Below, in pieces: positions 39,273 through 48,263 of a DNA stretch of 53,470 nt. Location: contig CALLXF010000005.1 in assembly GCA_938015805.1 (NCBI GenBank), forward strand, positions 1 to 53,470. The letters are read 5' to 3'. Position 1 is the first letter of the stretch, and each line of letters begins with the position of its first letter. The notes beneath the pieces were generated by a model that worked only from the letters and a program-made list of their open reading frames with translations, did not search any database and was not told where the DNA came from. The DNA comes from an uncultured Saprospiraceae bacterium (GTDB lineage Bacteria; Bacteroidota; Bacteroidia; Chitinophagales; Saprospiraceae). Made by a program: the position numbers and the translations under genes.

Positions 39273-42200
39273 TTACCGCTTAAAATATTTTATCAATAAC
39301 TCTAATATGTCGATAGCCGCCTCCGAAATAACTGTGCCGGGACCAAAGATGCCTGCCACATTTTGCTCATATAAAAAATCATAATCTTGAGGTGGAATTA
39401 CTCCTCCACAAATCACCATAATGTCCCCTCTTCCTAGCGCTTTTAAAGCATTAATGGTTTCTGGAACCAAAGTCTTATGACCCGCTGCTAATGAGGAAAT
39501 CCCGAGAATATGCACATCATTTTCTACTGCTTGCTGAGCTGCCTCTGCTGGTGTCTGGAAAAGTGGACCTACATCTACGTCAAAACCCATATCTGCAAAA
39601 CTAGTTGCGATTACTTTAGCTCCACGATCATGACCGTCCTGTCCTAATTTAGCCACCATAATCCTAGGTCTACGTCCTACAATAGCCGCAAATTTATCAG
39701 ATAATTCTAATGCATTTTTAAAAGACTGATCGTTTTTTATTTCTTTTGCGTACACGCCTTGTATCGTCTGATTATTAGCTACATATCTCCCGTAGACTTT
39801 TTCTAAAGCCATGGAAATTTCTCCTAAGGTAGCTCTTTCTCTCGCAGCCTCTACAGATAAAGCAAGTAAATTACCAGTTCCATTTTTTGCTGCTTCTTCG
39901 ATTGCTGCCAGAGCAGCTTCTACTTTTATCGTATCTCTTTTTCCCTTTACTTCATGTATTCTAGCGATCTGCGATTTACGCACTGCATCATTATCTACCT
40001 CTAACACATCAAGAGCTTTTTGCTCATCTACTTGATATATGTTTACACCGATGATACGCTCTACTCCACTATCTATACGTGCCTGCTTACGAGCTGCCGC
40101 TTCTTCGATTCGCATTTTAGGTAATCCTTTTTCTATAGCAATAGTCATTCCTCCTAGGTCCTCTACTTCTTGTATCAGTTCCCAAGATTTTTTTACGATC
40201 TGATCTGTTAGAAACTCTACATAGTAACTTCCAGCCCATGGATCGACTACATCTGTTATACCCGTTTTTTCTTGTATATATTTTTGAGTATCCCTAGCTA
40301 TTTTAGCAGAATAATCTGTAGGCAATGCGATCGCCTCATCTAACGAATTAGTATGTAAAGACTGCGTACCTCCAAACACTGCAGATAAAGCCTCTATCGT
40401 TGTACGGGCAATATTATTATAAGGATCCTGAGCGGTAAGACTCCAGCCCGATGTCTGACAATGCGTCCTTAGGGCCATTGATTTAGGGTTTTTTGGATCA
40501 AATTTCTTGACCACTTTCGACCATAATAGACGAGCTGCTCGCATCTTTGCGATCTCCATAAAATGATTCATCCCGATACCCCAGAAAAAAGAAAGTCTAG
40601 GAGCAAAATCATCTATAGTTAGTCCGGAGTCGATTCCTTTCCGTATATATTCCAGTCCGTCGGCTATAGTGTAAGCAAGCTCTATTGCTGCCGTCGCTCC
40701 AGCCTCATGCATGTGGTAACCACTTATAGATATACTATTAAACTTAGGCATGTGATTAGACGTGTACTCAAAGATATCTCCTACGATTTTCATCGAATGT
40801 TTAGGAGGATATATATATGTATTACGTACCATAAACTCCTTGAGAATATCATTCTGGATGGTTCCCTTAAGTAAGTCTGGTTTTACACCTTGCTCTGCTG
40901 CTGCAACGATATAAAAAGCCATGATCGGCAACACCGCTCCATTCATCGTCATAGATACAGACATCTGATCTAGAGGTATCTGATCAAAAAGGATTTTCAT
41001 ATCCTCTACAGAATCTATCGCTACACCAGCCATCCCTACATCTCCTTTTACTCGATCGTGATCAGAGTCATATCCTCGATGTGTTGCAAGATCAAAAGCT
41101 ACAGATAACCCCTTTTGACCTTGGGCCAGGTTACGTCTATAAAATGCATTTGATTTCTCTGCCGTAGAAAATCCAGCATACTGCCTGATCGTCCAGGGTC
41201 GGCCTTTATACATAGAACTATAAGGCCCTCTTAAATAAGGAGGAATGCCTGCAACAAAACCGATATGATCTGCACTTAGTATATCCTCAGCGACAAAAAC
41301 ATTTTTAATATCAAAACCATCTGGCGACGTAAATAATCCACCTTTAAAATGATCTAGAGATGCTTCAATATGCTTTGGGTAAGTAAGATCTGCCTTTGTC
41401 TGATTTATAAAAATAGCCCAATTTTCTTTAAGTATATCACTAGTCAGTTGTTCAATATGATAACTACCCGTACCAGCATCCGTTACTCGATCGATGTAAC
41501 CTTCCAGTTCGTAAAGATTAGAGATATTTAATGCGATCCTGAGATCGTGTTCATCCCAGTCTTCTAGCTCATTATTTAACCGTAATCGGTCCGCTCCACC
41601 AGTAAGTCCAGATAAAGCCTGAACTGAATGTCTTATGCGACGGTCATCTTTATTTTCTGTTACGCTATTAAGTACATATACTTCTATAAACGGAACATAG
41701 TCCTTAATTCCAAAACAAGAAGCAATGTGTCGCAGACCCACTTTTACTGCTCTTATCGACGCGATGTTTTTAAAATAATGTTCCTTAATCTCTAGCTCGT
41801 AAAAAGTACGATCTATAACATACTGGGGGTTATCTGCATATCTGAGACTTTTAAAAAATTTAGAAAACATCTGATAGATATAATCTACTGACCCACGATA
41901 ATGCACGTCGTACATTTTAAACTTATAATCGATTAGCGGTTCTGAAGATTTAAAAAAAATAGTGGGACTTTCGTCCAATACTTGTTCTTTGGCGATATGC
42001 GTCTTTACTATGTTTGCTATGTTCTGTGCATTGTAAAATCCATCAAAAATCACAGAGATGTAGTCCAGTCTTATTTTTCTAAACAATCTTTCAAATTGAC
42101 TTAAAGTCAAATCTTTCTGCCCTTCTCTAAAATAAAATTGTATTGCTGAGGCTCCTCCGTTTAAAGCCTTACGAGCTACCTTGTTTGCACTAGAAATTCC

Positions 42201-42419
42201 ATCGATTACTATCGTCTGACAATTTTCCCAGCCTGCATTTTTCTTAGGAATCGGTTGATAGCTTATACTATGATCATCAGCATGGCCAAAAGGATCTATA
42301 CTTAGGTTATCTACTTCTTTATAAAGTGATTTGATATCTTTTCCTTTGAGATCAGATTTGATCTTATCGAGCCATTCTTGCTTACTTACCTTATTAAATG
42401 CTGAGAACAATTTTTCCAT
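39273..42419 (-). CDS. Methylmalonyl-CoA mutase, MutA-like and MutB domains fused
   Basis: 1048 residues from the ATG at 42419 (a TTG four codons upstream is less likely). Interconverts (R)-methylmalonyl-CoA and succinyl-CoA with adenosylcobalamin. Residues about 375-900 are the catalytic barrel: [20 protein letters not shown], the [20 protein letters not shown] block, and [16 protein letters not shown]. Residues about 917-1048 are the B12-binding domain with DGHDRG (axial His about 930), [12 protein letters not shown] and VICGGVIPP. The N-terminal about 345 residues ([56 protein letters not shown]) resemble the small-subunit barrel without a B12 domain. A normal MutB is about 715 residues, so this looks like a small-large subunit fusion. 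The acyl-CoA carboxylase genes at 44400-49805 would supply its substrate. Confidence 0.93.
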   Translation of the reverse strand: MEKLFSAFNKVSKQEWLDKIKSDLKGKDIKSLYKEVDNLSIDPFGHADDHSISYQPIPKKNAGWENCQTIVIDGISSANKVARKALNGGASAIQFYFREGQKDLTLSQFERLFRKIRLDYISVIFDGFYNAQNIANIVKTHIAKEQVLDESPTIFFKSSEPLIDYKFKMYDVHYRGSVDYIYQMFSKFFKSLRYADNPQYVIDRTFYELEIKEHYFKNIASIRAVKVGLRHIASCFGIKDYVPFIEVYVLNSVTENKDDRRIRHSVQALSGLTGGADRLRLNNELEDWDEHDLRIALNISNLYELEGYIDRVTDAGTGSYHIEQLTSDILKENWAIFINQTKADLTYPKHIEASLDHFKGGLFTSPDGFDIKNVFVAEDILSADHIGFVAGIPPYLRGPYSSMYKGRPWTIRQYAGFSTAEKSNAFYRRNLAQGQKGLSVAFDLATHRGYDSDHDRVKGDVGMAGVAIDSVEDMKILFDQIPLDQMSVSMTMNGAVLPIMAFYIVAAAEQGVKPDLLKGTIQNDILKEFMVRNTYIYPPKHSMKIVGDIFEYTSNHMPKFNSISISGYHMHEAGATAAIELAYTIADGLEYIRKGIDSGLTIDDFAPRLSFFWGIGMNHFMEIAKMRAARLLWSKVVKKFDPKNPKSMALRTHCQTSGWSLTAQDPYNNIARTTIEALSAVFGGTQSLHTNSLDEAIALPTDYSAKIARDTQKYIQEKTGITDVVDPWAGSYYVEFLTDQIVKKSWELIQEVEDLGGMTIAIEKGLPKMRIEEAAARKQARIDSGVERIIGVNIYQVDEQKALDVLEVDNDAVRKSQIARIHEVKGKRDTIKVEAALAAIEEAAKNGTGNLLALSVEAARERATLGEISMALEKVYGRYVANNQTIQGVYAKEIKNDQSFKNALELSDKFAAIVGRRPRIMVAKLGQDGHDRGAKVIATSFADMGFDVDVGPLFQTPAEAAQQAVENDVHILGISSLAAGHKTLVPETINALKALGRGDIMVICGGVIPPQDYDFLYEQNVAGIFGPGTVISEAAIDILELLIKYFKR

Positions 42420-42732
42420 ATACTTTGACAAAAATGAACAAAAAATGTTTTAGAGTGCAAAGATCATTATTATAAATTTGATGTTTTTGTTTTGACGATT
42501 TTTTTAATACTCTTTTACCCGAGTTATTTTTAATACAATAGGATTATATAAATACTTGGGTACCTAAATACGTCAGTAAATCTAAGGATCAATCATAACC
42601 ACAACTTTAAAAGTCCTGTTTTTATGAAATAGGGAATTATCTACAAATCGTTGGGTAATATAGATAACAGAACTCCTGTAATTCTACCACACCTTTGTAC
42701 TGTTAATTATTCAAAAACTAAAAAATTAAATC
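42420..42732. other. Divergent spacer between mutase and cupredoxin-like gene
   Basis: 313 AT-rich bases, no gene. It contains near-consensus -7 elements for both sides: GATCTTTG on the minus strand (42465-42458), 39 bases before the mutase ATG, and CACCTTTG on the plus strand (42690-42697), 35 bases before the ATG at 42733. Each differs from TAnnTTTG by one base. No matching TTG at -33 is convincing. Confidence 0.45.
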
Positions 42733-43395
42733 ATGAACAAAATATTATCAGTCCTTGCCGTTATGTTTACTACTACATTTTTATCTGCACAAGCACAGCA
42801 GATCGACCTAACACAGGTTCCTGGAGCATTTAAAACTAATGAACTTAATCTAGCTGCAGGATCTTATCAATTTAATGTCATAAACGAAGGTGTTGATCAT
42901 GAAGTAGGTTTCGTTTTAGTTCCTAAAGGTAAGTATGAGACTGAGGACCACATTAAAGAAGCATATGTAAAATCTCCCGTTACTAATGGTAAAAATTCAT
43001 TGACAAATGAGGTATCACTTTCTGCTGGAGAATATGAATATTTTTGCCCACTTAATCCTACATCAAAATATAGTTTAAAAGTCCACAACAAGGTAGAGAC
43101 TATAAGATTAGAACAAAGTCCTGGTGTTTTTAATAAAGAAAATGTAACTCTAAAATCTGGTACCGCATATCAGTTCCAGATAGTAAACCAAGGAGTAGAT
43201 CATGAAGTAGGTTTTGTCCTTGTACCAAAAGGTAAATACGAATCTAATGATCATATCTCAGCTGCATACGTAAAGTCAACTGTACCACAAGGAAAAAATT
43301 CATTAACTAATGTTCTTACTTTGGAAGCTGGGGAATATGAGTATTTCTGTCCTCTAAATCCTACTCCTAAGTATAAGTTAACCGTGGTCAATTAA
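42733..43395 (+). CDS. Exported protein with two tandem cupredoxin-like domains
   Basis: 220 residues: signal peptide (MNKILSVLAVMFTTTFLSAQ) then two homologous domains of about 98 residues (23-118 and 122-220). Each begins with a strand and an LxxGxYQF motif, then GVDHEVGFVLVPKGKYE, a KNSLTN turn and a GEYEYFCPLNPTxKY end. The arrangement resembles plastocyanin/cupredoxin domains, with His56 and Cys105 (His157 and Cys206) as possible copper ligands. The usual second His and Met after the Cys are missing, since CPLNPT replaces CxxHxxM. Copper binding is therefore uncertain; the repeats may instead be structural. Transcribed alone, ending at a strong terminator (43427-43463). Confidence 0.75.
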   Translation: MNKILSVLAVMFTTTFLSAQAQQIDLTQVPGAFKTNELNLAAGSYQFNVINEGVDHEVGFVLVPKGKYETEDHIKEAYVKSPVTNGKNSLTNEVSLSAGEYEYFCPLNPTSKYSLKVHNKVETIRLEQSPGVFNKENVTLKSGTAYQFQIVNQGVDHEVGFVLVPKGKYESNDHISAAYVKSTVPQGKNSLTNVLTLEAGEYEYFCPLNPTPKYKLTVVN

Positions 43396-43426
43396 GAAAA
43401 ATTAATCTTTTATATATTATAAAAGG

Positions 43427-43463
43427 AGGGTTATACTCATTATTGCGAGTATAACCCTTTTTT
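43427..43463 (+). terminator. Intrinsic terminator of the cupredoxin-like gene
   Basis: AGGGTTATACTC pairs perfectly with GAGTATAACCCT around an eight-base loop, followed by six T. It lies 32 bases past the stop codon. Confidence 0.93.
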
Positions 43464-43634
43464 AATTTACTTCGATTCATCAGATGGTTTATCAACTTTG
43501 AACATAGCACTCAATAGTATCCCATGTTATGGTATAATTGAGGGAAAAATTTAGCTAGACATAGTGATAACCCATTAGACGAATTAAAAAGACACTGATC
43601 AAAAGAGGTAACATTAGAATTAGGTAGCGGTAAT

Positions 43635-44294
43635 CTAAAAAGAAACGATTTCTTGCATAAAAGAATCATAGGACAACCCTAGCTTCTCGTAATAGTCTTT
43701 TCCAAAATGATTTACAAATGACTTTATACCTTTCTCCGTAAAATGAGGTAACAACAGACACCACATCTGTTTGTCCCAAGTTACATCTAATTTTCCTTTA
43801 AAGTTTTTGGCTACGAGATAGAAAAATAATATTTGCCATAGCGTTCTGGATAAGTTATGGTACATACCAGATATAGATTCTTTTTTCATATTTCCAGATT
43901 GTATCGATACATTAATCATAGACATCTGAATACGGATGTGATTTTCACGGATGACTTTTATTCTTTTTTGAACCTCCGGCATAAATAAGATGTTCTTATC
44001 AAAGAAGATAAAAGAATAGTCTTTTTGAACTTGGAGAAAGTCTTCTGAGGTTACAATTAAGGTTTGCCATGAGGGTACCAAAAAGGAATTAGTAAAACTC
44101 TCTTTACTCCTTTTTACCATATCGTCGAGATGGATATTTAGTAATGATTCTTTATCCTTAAAATGGTAGGTCAGATTTCCTCTAGAGATATTCATACCCT
44201 GAGCAATTTGATATAAAGAGGAGGCTCCATAGCCGTGTTTATTAAAGTAGATGCGACTAGACTCGAGGATTCTATCTTTTGTATTTATTTTCAA
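43635..44294 (-). CDS. TetR/AcrR family transcriptional regulator
   Basis: 219 residues. The N-terminal DNA-binding domain (about 5-55) has the TetR helix-turn-helix: KDRILESSRIYFNKHGYGAS, then SLYQIAQGMNISRGNLTYHF followed by KDKESLL. The C-terminal helical part, which would bind a ligand and dimerise, is unlike named subfamilies. It diverges from the biotin carrier / carboxylase operon with 105 bases between start codons and probably regulates it and itself; the ligand may be an acyl-CoA. Candidate operators are described at 44318-44331. Confidence 0.9.
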   Translation of the reverse strand: MKINTKDRILESSRIYFNKHGYGASSLYQIAQGMNISRGNLTYHFKDKESLLNIHLDDMVKRSKESFTNSFLVPSWQTLIVTSEDFLQVQKDYSFIFFDKNILFMPEVQKRIKVIRENHIRIQMSMINVSIQSGNMKKESISGMYHNLSRTLWQILFFYLVAKNFKGKLDVTWDKQMWCLLLPHFTEKGIKSFVNHFGKDYYEKLGLSYDSFMQEIVSF

Positions 44295-44317
44295 TTTGGT
44301 AAAAAAGACTTATTTTT

Positions 44318-44374
44318 AGTCAATATTAACTAAATTATTTTTTAAATGCATACTTTTGTTTTGATTTACTTTTG
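44318..44374 (+). promoter_or_regulatory. Promoter/operator region of the acyl-CoA carboxylase operon
   Basis: Two perfect -7 elements TACTTTTG, at 44351-44358 and 44367-44374, stand 16 bases apart before the ATG at 44400. Upstream at 44318-44331 is an imperfect palindrome, AGTCAATATTAACT (two mismatched positions), and its AGTCAAT half recurs inverted as ATTGACT at 44379-44385. Such a palindrome beside a divergent TetR gene is a likely operator. No TTG -33 element is evident. Confidence 0.5.
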
Positions 44375-44399
44375 TAACATTGACTGAAGTGATAACTAA

Positions 44400-44882
44400 A
44401 TGAACCCATACAAACTAATCTGCCAAGACGATGAGATAGAATTATCCTCATTGGATATTCAAAAACTAGATATCGTAGATCATCAAAAAGGCTATCATAT
44501 TTTAGATGATAAACGTTCTTTTCACATACAAGAAATCCATCCTTCAAATAACCCTAAGCAAGTATCTGTAACGATAAATGGTTCTACTTACGATTTTGAA
44601 ATAAAGGATCATTATGATCTCCTTGTGGATAGAATGGGACTTGCTGACGTAGGAACAAAAAAAATTACGGATATAAAATCTCCGATGCCAGGTCTGATAT
44701 TAGAAATCAGCATACCGCAAGGTGCTTCTTTTAAAGAAGGAGATACCTTACTCATACTTGAGGCTATGAAAATGGAAAACGTGATCAAAGCGGAGGCAGA
44801 TGGAGTTGTCAAAAAAATCTTGAAGAATAAATCTGATGCTGTAGAAAAAGGAGAAATCATTATTGAACTAGAAGCAGAATGA
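44400..44882 (+). CDS. Biotin carboxyl carrier protein of acyl-CoA carboxylase
   Basis: 160 residues. The C-terminal 70 residues are the biotinyl domain with the biotinylation motif EAMKMEN at Lys124 and the SPMPGLILEISIPQGASFKEG beginning. The N-terminal half (about 1-85) is a beta-rich domain found in separate carrier subunits of propionyl-CoA or methylcrotonyl-CoA carboxylase. It carries CO2 as carboxybiotin between the carboxylase and transferase. First gene of the operon; the stop overlaps the next start by four bases. Confidence 0.9.
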   Translation: MNPYKLICQDDEIELSSLDIQKLDIVDHQKGYHILDDKRSFHIQEIHPSNNPKQVSVTINGSTYDFEIKDHYDLLVDRMGLADVGTKKITDIKSPMPGLILEISIPQGASFKEGDTLLILEAMKMENVIKAEADGVVKKILKNKSDAVEKGEIIIELEAE

Positions 44883-46348
44883 AAAAAATACTAATTGCAA
44901 ATAGAGGAGAGATTGCTTTACGAGTTATGCGTAGTGCAAAAAAAATGGGTATTAAAACGGTCGCTGTTTATTCGGAAGTGGATCGATATGCTCCACATGT
45001 AAAGTTTGCAGACGAAGCAATATTGCTAGGTCCTGCTCCATCATCAGAATCTTATCTGGTAATGGATAAAATATTGGCGGCAGCCAAAACTACTCAATCA
45101 GAAGGTATACATCCTGGATATGGATTTTTAAGTGAGAATGCAACTTTTGCAAAAAAAGTATCAGAGGCTGGAATAAAATTTATAGGTCCAGGTATCCATG
45201 CCATCGAGGTAATGGGAAGTAAACTAGCCGCTAAGGAAACGGTAAAAGATTATAATATCCCGATGGTTCCTGGAACAGATGAGGCAATTACTGATCCTGC
45301 CCTAGCTAAGACCATTGCAAAAGATATAGGTTTTCCGATCCTGATCAAAGCCTCAGCAGGTGGAGGTGGAAAAGGTATGAGAGTGGTAGAAAAAGAAAGC
45401 GAACTAGAGGAACAGATGGAAAGAGCTATCAGCGAGGCGGAATCTTCTTTTGGGGATGGCTCTGTATTTATAGAGAAGTACATCAGCAGTCCTAGACATA
45501 TAGAGATACAAGTATTGGCTGATAGCCATGGAAATGTGGTACATCTATTTGAAAGAGAATGTAGTATCCAGCGACGTCACCAAAAAGTAGTAGAGGAAGC
45601 TCCATCAGCAGTGCTTACTCCTGAGCTAAGAGCAAAAATGGGAGCCGCAGCTGTGGATGTAGCAAAATCTTGTAGTTACGAAGGAGCTGGAACAGTGGAG
45701 TTCTTATTAGACGAAAACAATAATTTCTACTTTCTAGAAATGAATACACGACTACAGGTAGAACATCCCGTGACCGAACTGATTACTGGTATAGATTTAG
45801 TAGAACAACAAATCAAAGTTGCGAGAGGAGAAAAACTTTCTTTTACTCAGGCAGATCTATCGATCACTGGACATGCTCTAGAGCTTAGAGTCTATGCGGA
45901 AGATCCATTAAACAATTTTCTGCCGAGTATCGGTAACCTAGAGGTTTACACTAAACCTAAAGGAGACGGGATACGACTAGATGATGGTTACGAGCAAGGA
46001 ATGGATATACCGATTTACTATGATCCGATGATTTCAAAATTAGTCACCTATGCAGATACCCGATTATCTGCAATAGAAAAAATGAATCAAGCGATCAATG
46101 ACTATAAAATAAAAGGAATAGAAACAACATTATCGTTTGGGAAATTTGTGTGCGAACATCCTGATTTTATCACGGGTAATATCGACACTCATTTTGTGAA
46201 AAAACATTTTACCCCAGAAAAAATCAAAGCGGGTAAAGCTGAAGAAAAAAAGATCGCTGCGATGGTAGCTCTTAAATATTATCTAGTAAATAAAGAAAAA
46301 TTAGTAGGTATAAAGCCAGATGATTCTACTTGGAATCAGAGGTCATAA
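44879..46348 (+). CDS. Biotin carboxylase subunit (acyl-CoA carboxylase, AccC-like)
   Basis: 489 residues. ATP-dependent carboxylation of biotin. The N-terminal preATP domain is KKILIANRGEIALRVMRSAK, the ATP-grasp has IKASAGGGGKGMRVV and ERECSIQRRHQKVVEEAPS, the metal-binding block is FLEMNTRLQVEHPVTE, and the biotin-carboxylase C-domain has LRVYAEDPLNNFLPSIG. Slightly longer than AccC of fatty acid synthesis (about 450). Given its partner carboxyltransferase and the mutase nearby, a propionyl-CoA carboxylase alpha role is most likely. It lies 32 bases before etfB. Confidence 0.92.
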   Translation: MKKILIANRGEIALRVMRSAKKMGIKTVAVYSEVDRYAPHVKFADEAILLGPAPSSESYLVMDKILAAAKTTQSEGIHPGYGFLSENATFAKKVSEAGIKFIGPGIHAIEVMGSKLAAKETVKDYNIPMVPGTDEAITDPALAKTIAKDIGFPILIKASAGGGGKGMRVVEKESELEEQMERAISEAESSFGDGSVFIEKYISSPRHIEIQVLADSHGNVVHLFERECSIQRRHQKVVEEAPSAVLTPELRAKMGAAAVDVAKSCSYEGAGTVEFLLDENNNFYFLEMNTRLQVEHPVTELITGIDLVEQQIKVARGEKLSFTQADLSITGHALELRVYAEDPLNNFLPSIGNLEVYTKPKGDGIRLDDGYEQGMDIPIYYDPMISKLVTYADTRLSAIEKMNQAINDYKIKGIETTLSFGKFVCEHPDFITGNIDTHFVKKHFTPEKIKAGKAEEKKIAAMVALKYYLVNKEKLVGIKPDDSTWNQRS

Positions 46349-46380
46349 AATATCTCGTTAATTAAAACTGTATATAATTT

Positions 46381-47121
46381 ATGAAGTATTTAGTTTGTAT
46401 AAGTAGAACTCCAGAAACCACTGCTAAAATTGCATTTACAGATGGTAATACCCAGTTTGATAAAAATGGAGTGCAGTATATTCTTAATCCTTATGACGAG
46501 TGGTATGCACTAGTGCGAGCTCTAGAATTAAAAGAAGCAGGAGGAGGAACCGTTACTGTAATCAATGTCGGAACAGCGGAAAACGATGCCGTGATCCGTA
46601 AAGCTCTCGCCATAGGTGCTGATGATGCCGTACGTATCGATACGGATCCTAAATCTGCAATGAATGTAGCAAAACAAATATCAGAATATGTAAAATCTAA
46701 CCCACATGATATAATCCTTTGTGGGAAAGAGACCATCGATTATAATAGTGGAGAAGTGGGAGGTATGATCGCAGAGTTCTTAGATATCCCATTTGTTTCT
46801 TACGGAGAACACTTAGATATAGAAGGATCATCCGCAACAGTAAAAAGAGATATAGAAGGTGGTTCTCAGACTGTAAAAGTAAATCTACCTGCAGTCATCA
46901 GTGCTGCTAAGGGAATGGCAGAGCAGCGTATCCCTAATATGCGAGGTATCATGATGGCTAAAAGAAAACCACTCAATATCGTACCCGCTGTTCCATTTGA
47001 AGATGCAGCCACGGTCATAGGGTATACATTACCAGAAGGAAAATCAGCTGTAAAAATGATTGATCCAGAAAATATGGATGAGCTAGTAAGACTACTTCAA
47101 GAAGAGGCTAAAGTCCTTTAA
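46381..47121 (+). CDS. etfB: Electron transfer flavoprotein subunit beta
   Basis: 246 residues. With EtfA it accepts electrons from acyl-CoA dehydrogenases and passes them to the quinone pool through ETF dehydrogenase. The conserved parts are LNPYDEWYALVRALELKEAG, CGKETIDYNSGEVGGMIAEF and the signature AEQRIPNMRGIMMAKRKPL. It precedes etfA by 46 bases in the operon. Its presence among carboxylase genes suggests a unified acyl-CoA breakdown unit. Confidence 0.95.
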   Translation: MKYLVCISRTPETTAKIAFTDGNTQFDKNGVQYILNPYDEWYALVRALELKEAGGGTVTVINVGTAENDAVIRKALAIGADDAVRIDTDPKSAMNVAKQISEYVKSNPHDIILCGKETIDYNSGEVGGMIAEFLDIPFVSYGEHLDIEGSSATVKRDIEGGSQTVKVNLPAVISAAKGMAEQRIPNMRGIMMAKRKPLNIVPAVPFEDAATVIGYTLPEGKSAVKMIDPENMDELVRLLQEEAKVL

Positions 47122-47167
47122 CGTATTTCTCTTTTTTATTAATTGATAATCATTAAAAATAAAATAA

Positions 47168-48127
47168 ATGGTTTTAGTATTTGCAGAATCAAAAAATGGT
47201 CAGTTTAAAAAAGCTACTTTCGAGGCGGTAACGTACGGTAAGCAAACAGCTGACATCTTAGGAGTAGAATGTCATGCTATCGTAATCGGTAGTGCTGATA
47301 ATCCTGCTCATCTCGGACAGTACGGTGCGAGTAAAGTACATCACATAAATAATAATGCTTTAGATCATTTTAGTAGCCAAAGCTACACTGCTGCTATAGC
47401 CAAAGCCGCAGAAATTATCGGAGCTTCCACAGTAATCGTAAATCATTCTTCTACAGGAAAATCATTAGTTGGAAGACTCGCGGTAAAAATGAATGCAGGA
47501 TCTGTTGCCGGGGCAAATCATCTACCAGAAATAAAAGATGGAGTCTTTACAGTTAAGAAAAATGTTTTTTCTGGTAAGGCTATAGCCGAATATAAAATAT
47601 CGAGTAAAAATAGAGTTTTATCTCTTATGGGTAATACATTAAAACCAGAAGTAACTGGATCCGATGCTCCTGTAGAGATTGTAGATCTGCCTGTCGGCGA
47701 ATCAAAATTACAAGTAATCAGTACAGATTTACAACAGGGAACAGTTGCCCCATTACCGGAAGCCGAACTAGTCGTATCTGCAGGAAGAGGAATGAAGGGT
47801 CCTGAAAACTGGGGAATCATCGAAGACCTAGCCAATGTCCTCGGAGCAACTACTGCTTGTTCTAGACCAGTTGCTGATACAGGATGGAGACCTCATCACG
47901 AACATGTAGGACAGACTGGTGTAGCTATTAGACCTAATCTTTATATCGCAGCCGGAATTTCTGGAGCTATCCAGCACTTAGCTGGAGTAAACTCTAGCAA
48001 ATGTATCGTAGTGATTAACAAAGACTCAGAGGCACCGTTTTTTAAGGCAGCAACGTATGGCGTATGTGCTGATCTTTTTGATGTAGTTCCAAAATTAACA
48101 GAAGCTATTAAGAAAGCAAAAGCATAG
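47168..48127 (+). CDS. etfA: Electron transfer flavoprotein subunit alpha
   Basis: 319 residues. The C-terminal FAD-binding domain is clear: VSAGRGMKGPENWGIIEDLA, GATTACSRPVADTGWRPHHE, IRPNLYIAAGISGAIQHLAG and VINKDSEAPFFKAATYGV. It binds the FAD that shuttles electrons from acyl-CoA dehydrogenases. The N-terminal domain (FAESKNGQFKKATFEAVTYG) pairs with EtfB. It is separated from the carboxyltransferase gene by 136 bases that contain a long inverted repeat. Confidence 0.95.
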   Translation: MVLVFAESKNGQFKKATFEAVTYGKQTADILGVECHAIVIGSADNPAHLGQYGASKVHHINNNALDHFSSQSYTAAIAKAAEIIGASTVIVNHSSTGKSLVGRLAVKMNAGSVAGANHLPEIKDGVFTVKKNVFSGKAIAEYKISSKNRVLSLMGNTLKPEVTGSDAPVEIVDLPVGESKLQVISTDLQQGTVAPLPEAELVVSAGRGMKGPENWGIIEDLANVLGATTACSRPVADTGWRPHHEHVGQTGVAIRPNLYIAAGISGAIQHLAGVNSSKCIVVINKDSEAPFFKAATYGVCADLFDVVPKLTEAIKKAKA

Positions 48128-48145
48128 AATCTCAGAACTTAAAAT

Positions 48146-48180
48146 ATTAAATCTTAGACTTAACTAGTCTAAGATTTAAT
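48146..48180. repeat. 15-base-pair perfect inverted repeat after etfA
   Basis: ATTAAATCTTAGACT and its exact complement flank a TAACT loop, 18 bases past the etfA stop. There is no T tract, so it is not a standard terminator. It could trim or stabilise transcript ends, separating etfA and pccB mRNA levels. Confidence 0.85.
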
Positions 48181-48260
48181 AGTCTAAATTCTAGAAGTCT
48201 AACATCTAAAAAAAAAGATGAGTCTATCAGTCTAATATCTAACAGTTTACAAGTCTAAAT
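48181..48260. repeat. AGTCTAA-type degenerate repeats
   Basis: The spacer after the inverted repeat contains AGTCTAA or close variants at least four times, in forms such as GAAGTCTAACATCTAA and CAGTCTAATATCTAAC. The 15-base AAGTCTAACATCTAA at 48195-48209 occurs in inverted orientation at 49807-49821, after the pccB-like gene. It looks like a small intergenic repeat family. Confidence 0.75.
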
Positions 48261-48263
48261 ACA

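Noticed and set aside
44335-44547. Minus-strand 70-residue frame overlapping the biotin carrier gene
   Set aside because: It overlaps the promoter and coding start of a well-supported gene and shows no family features.
48181-48260. CRISPR array
   Set aside because: The AGTCTAA repeats are short, irregular and lack unique spacers of constant length; no cas genes are nearby.
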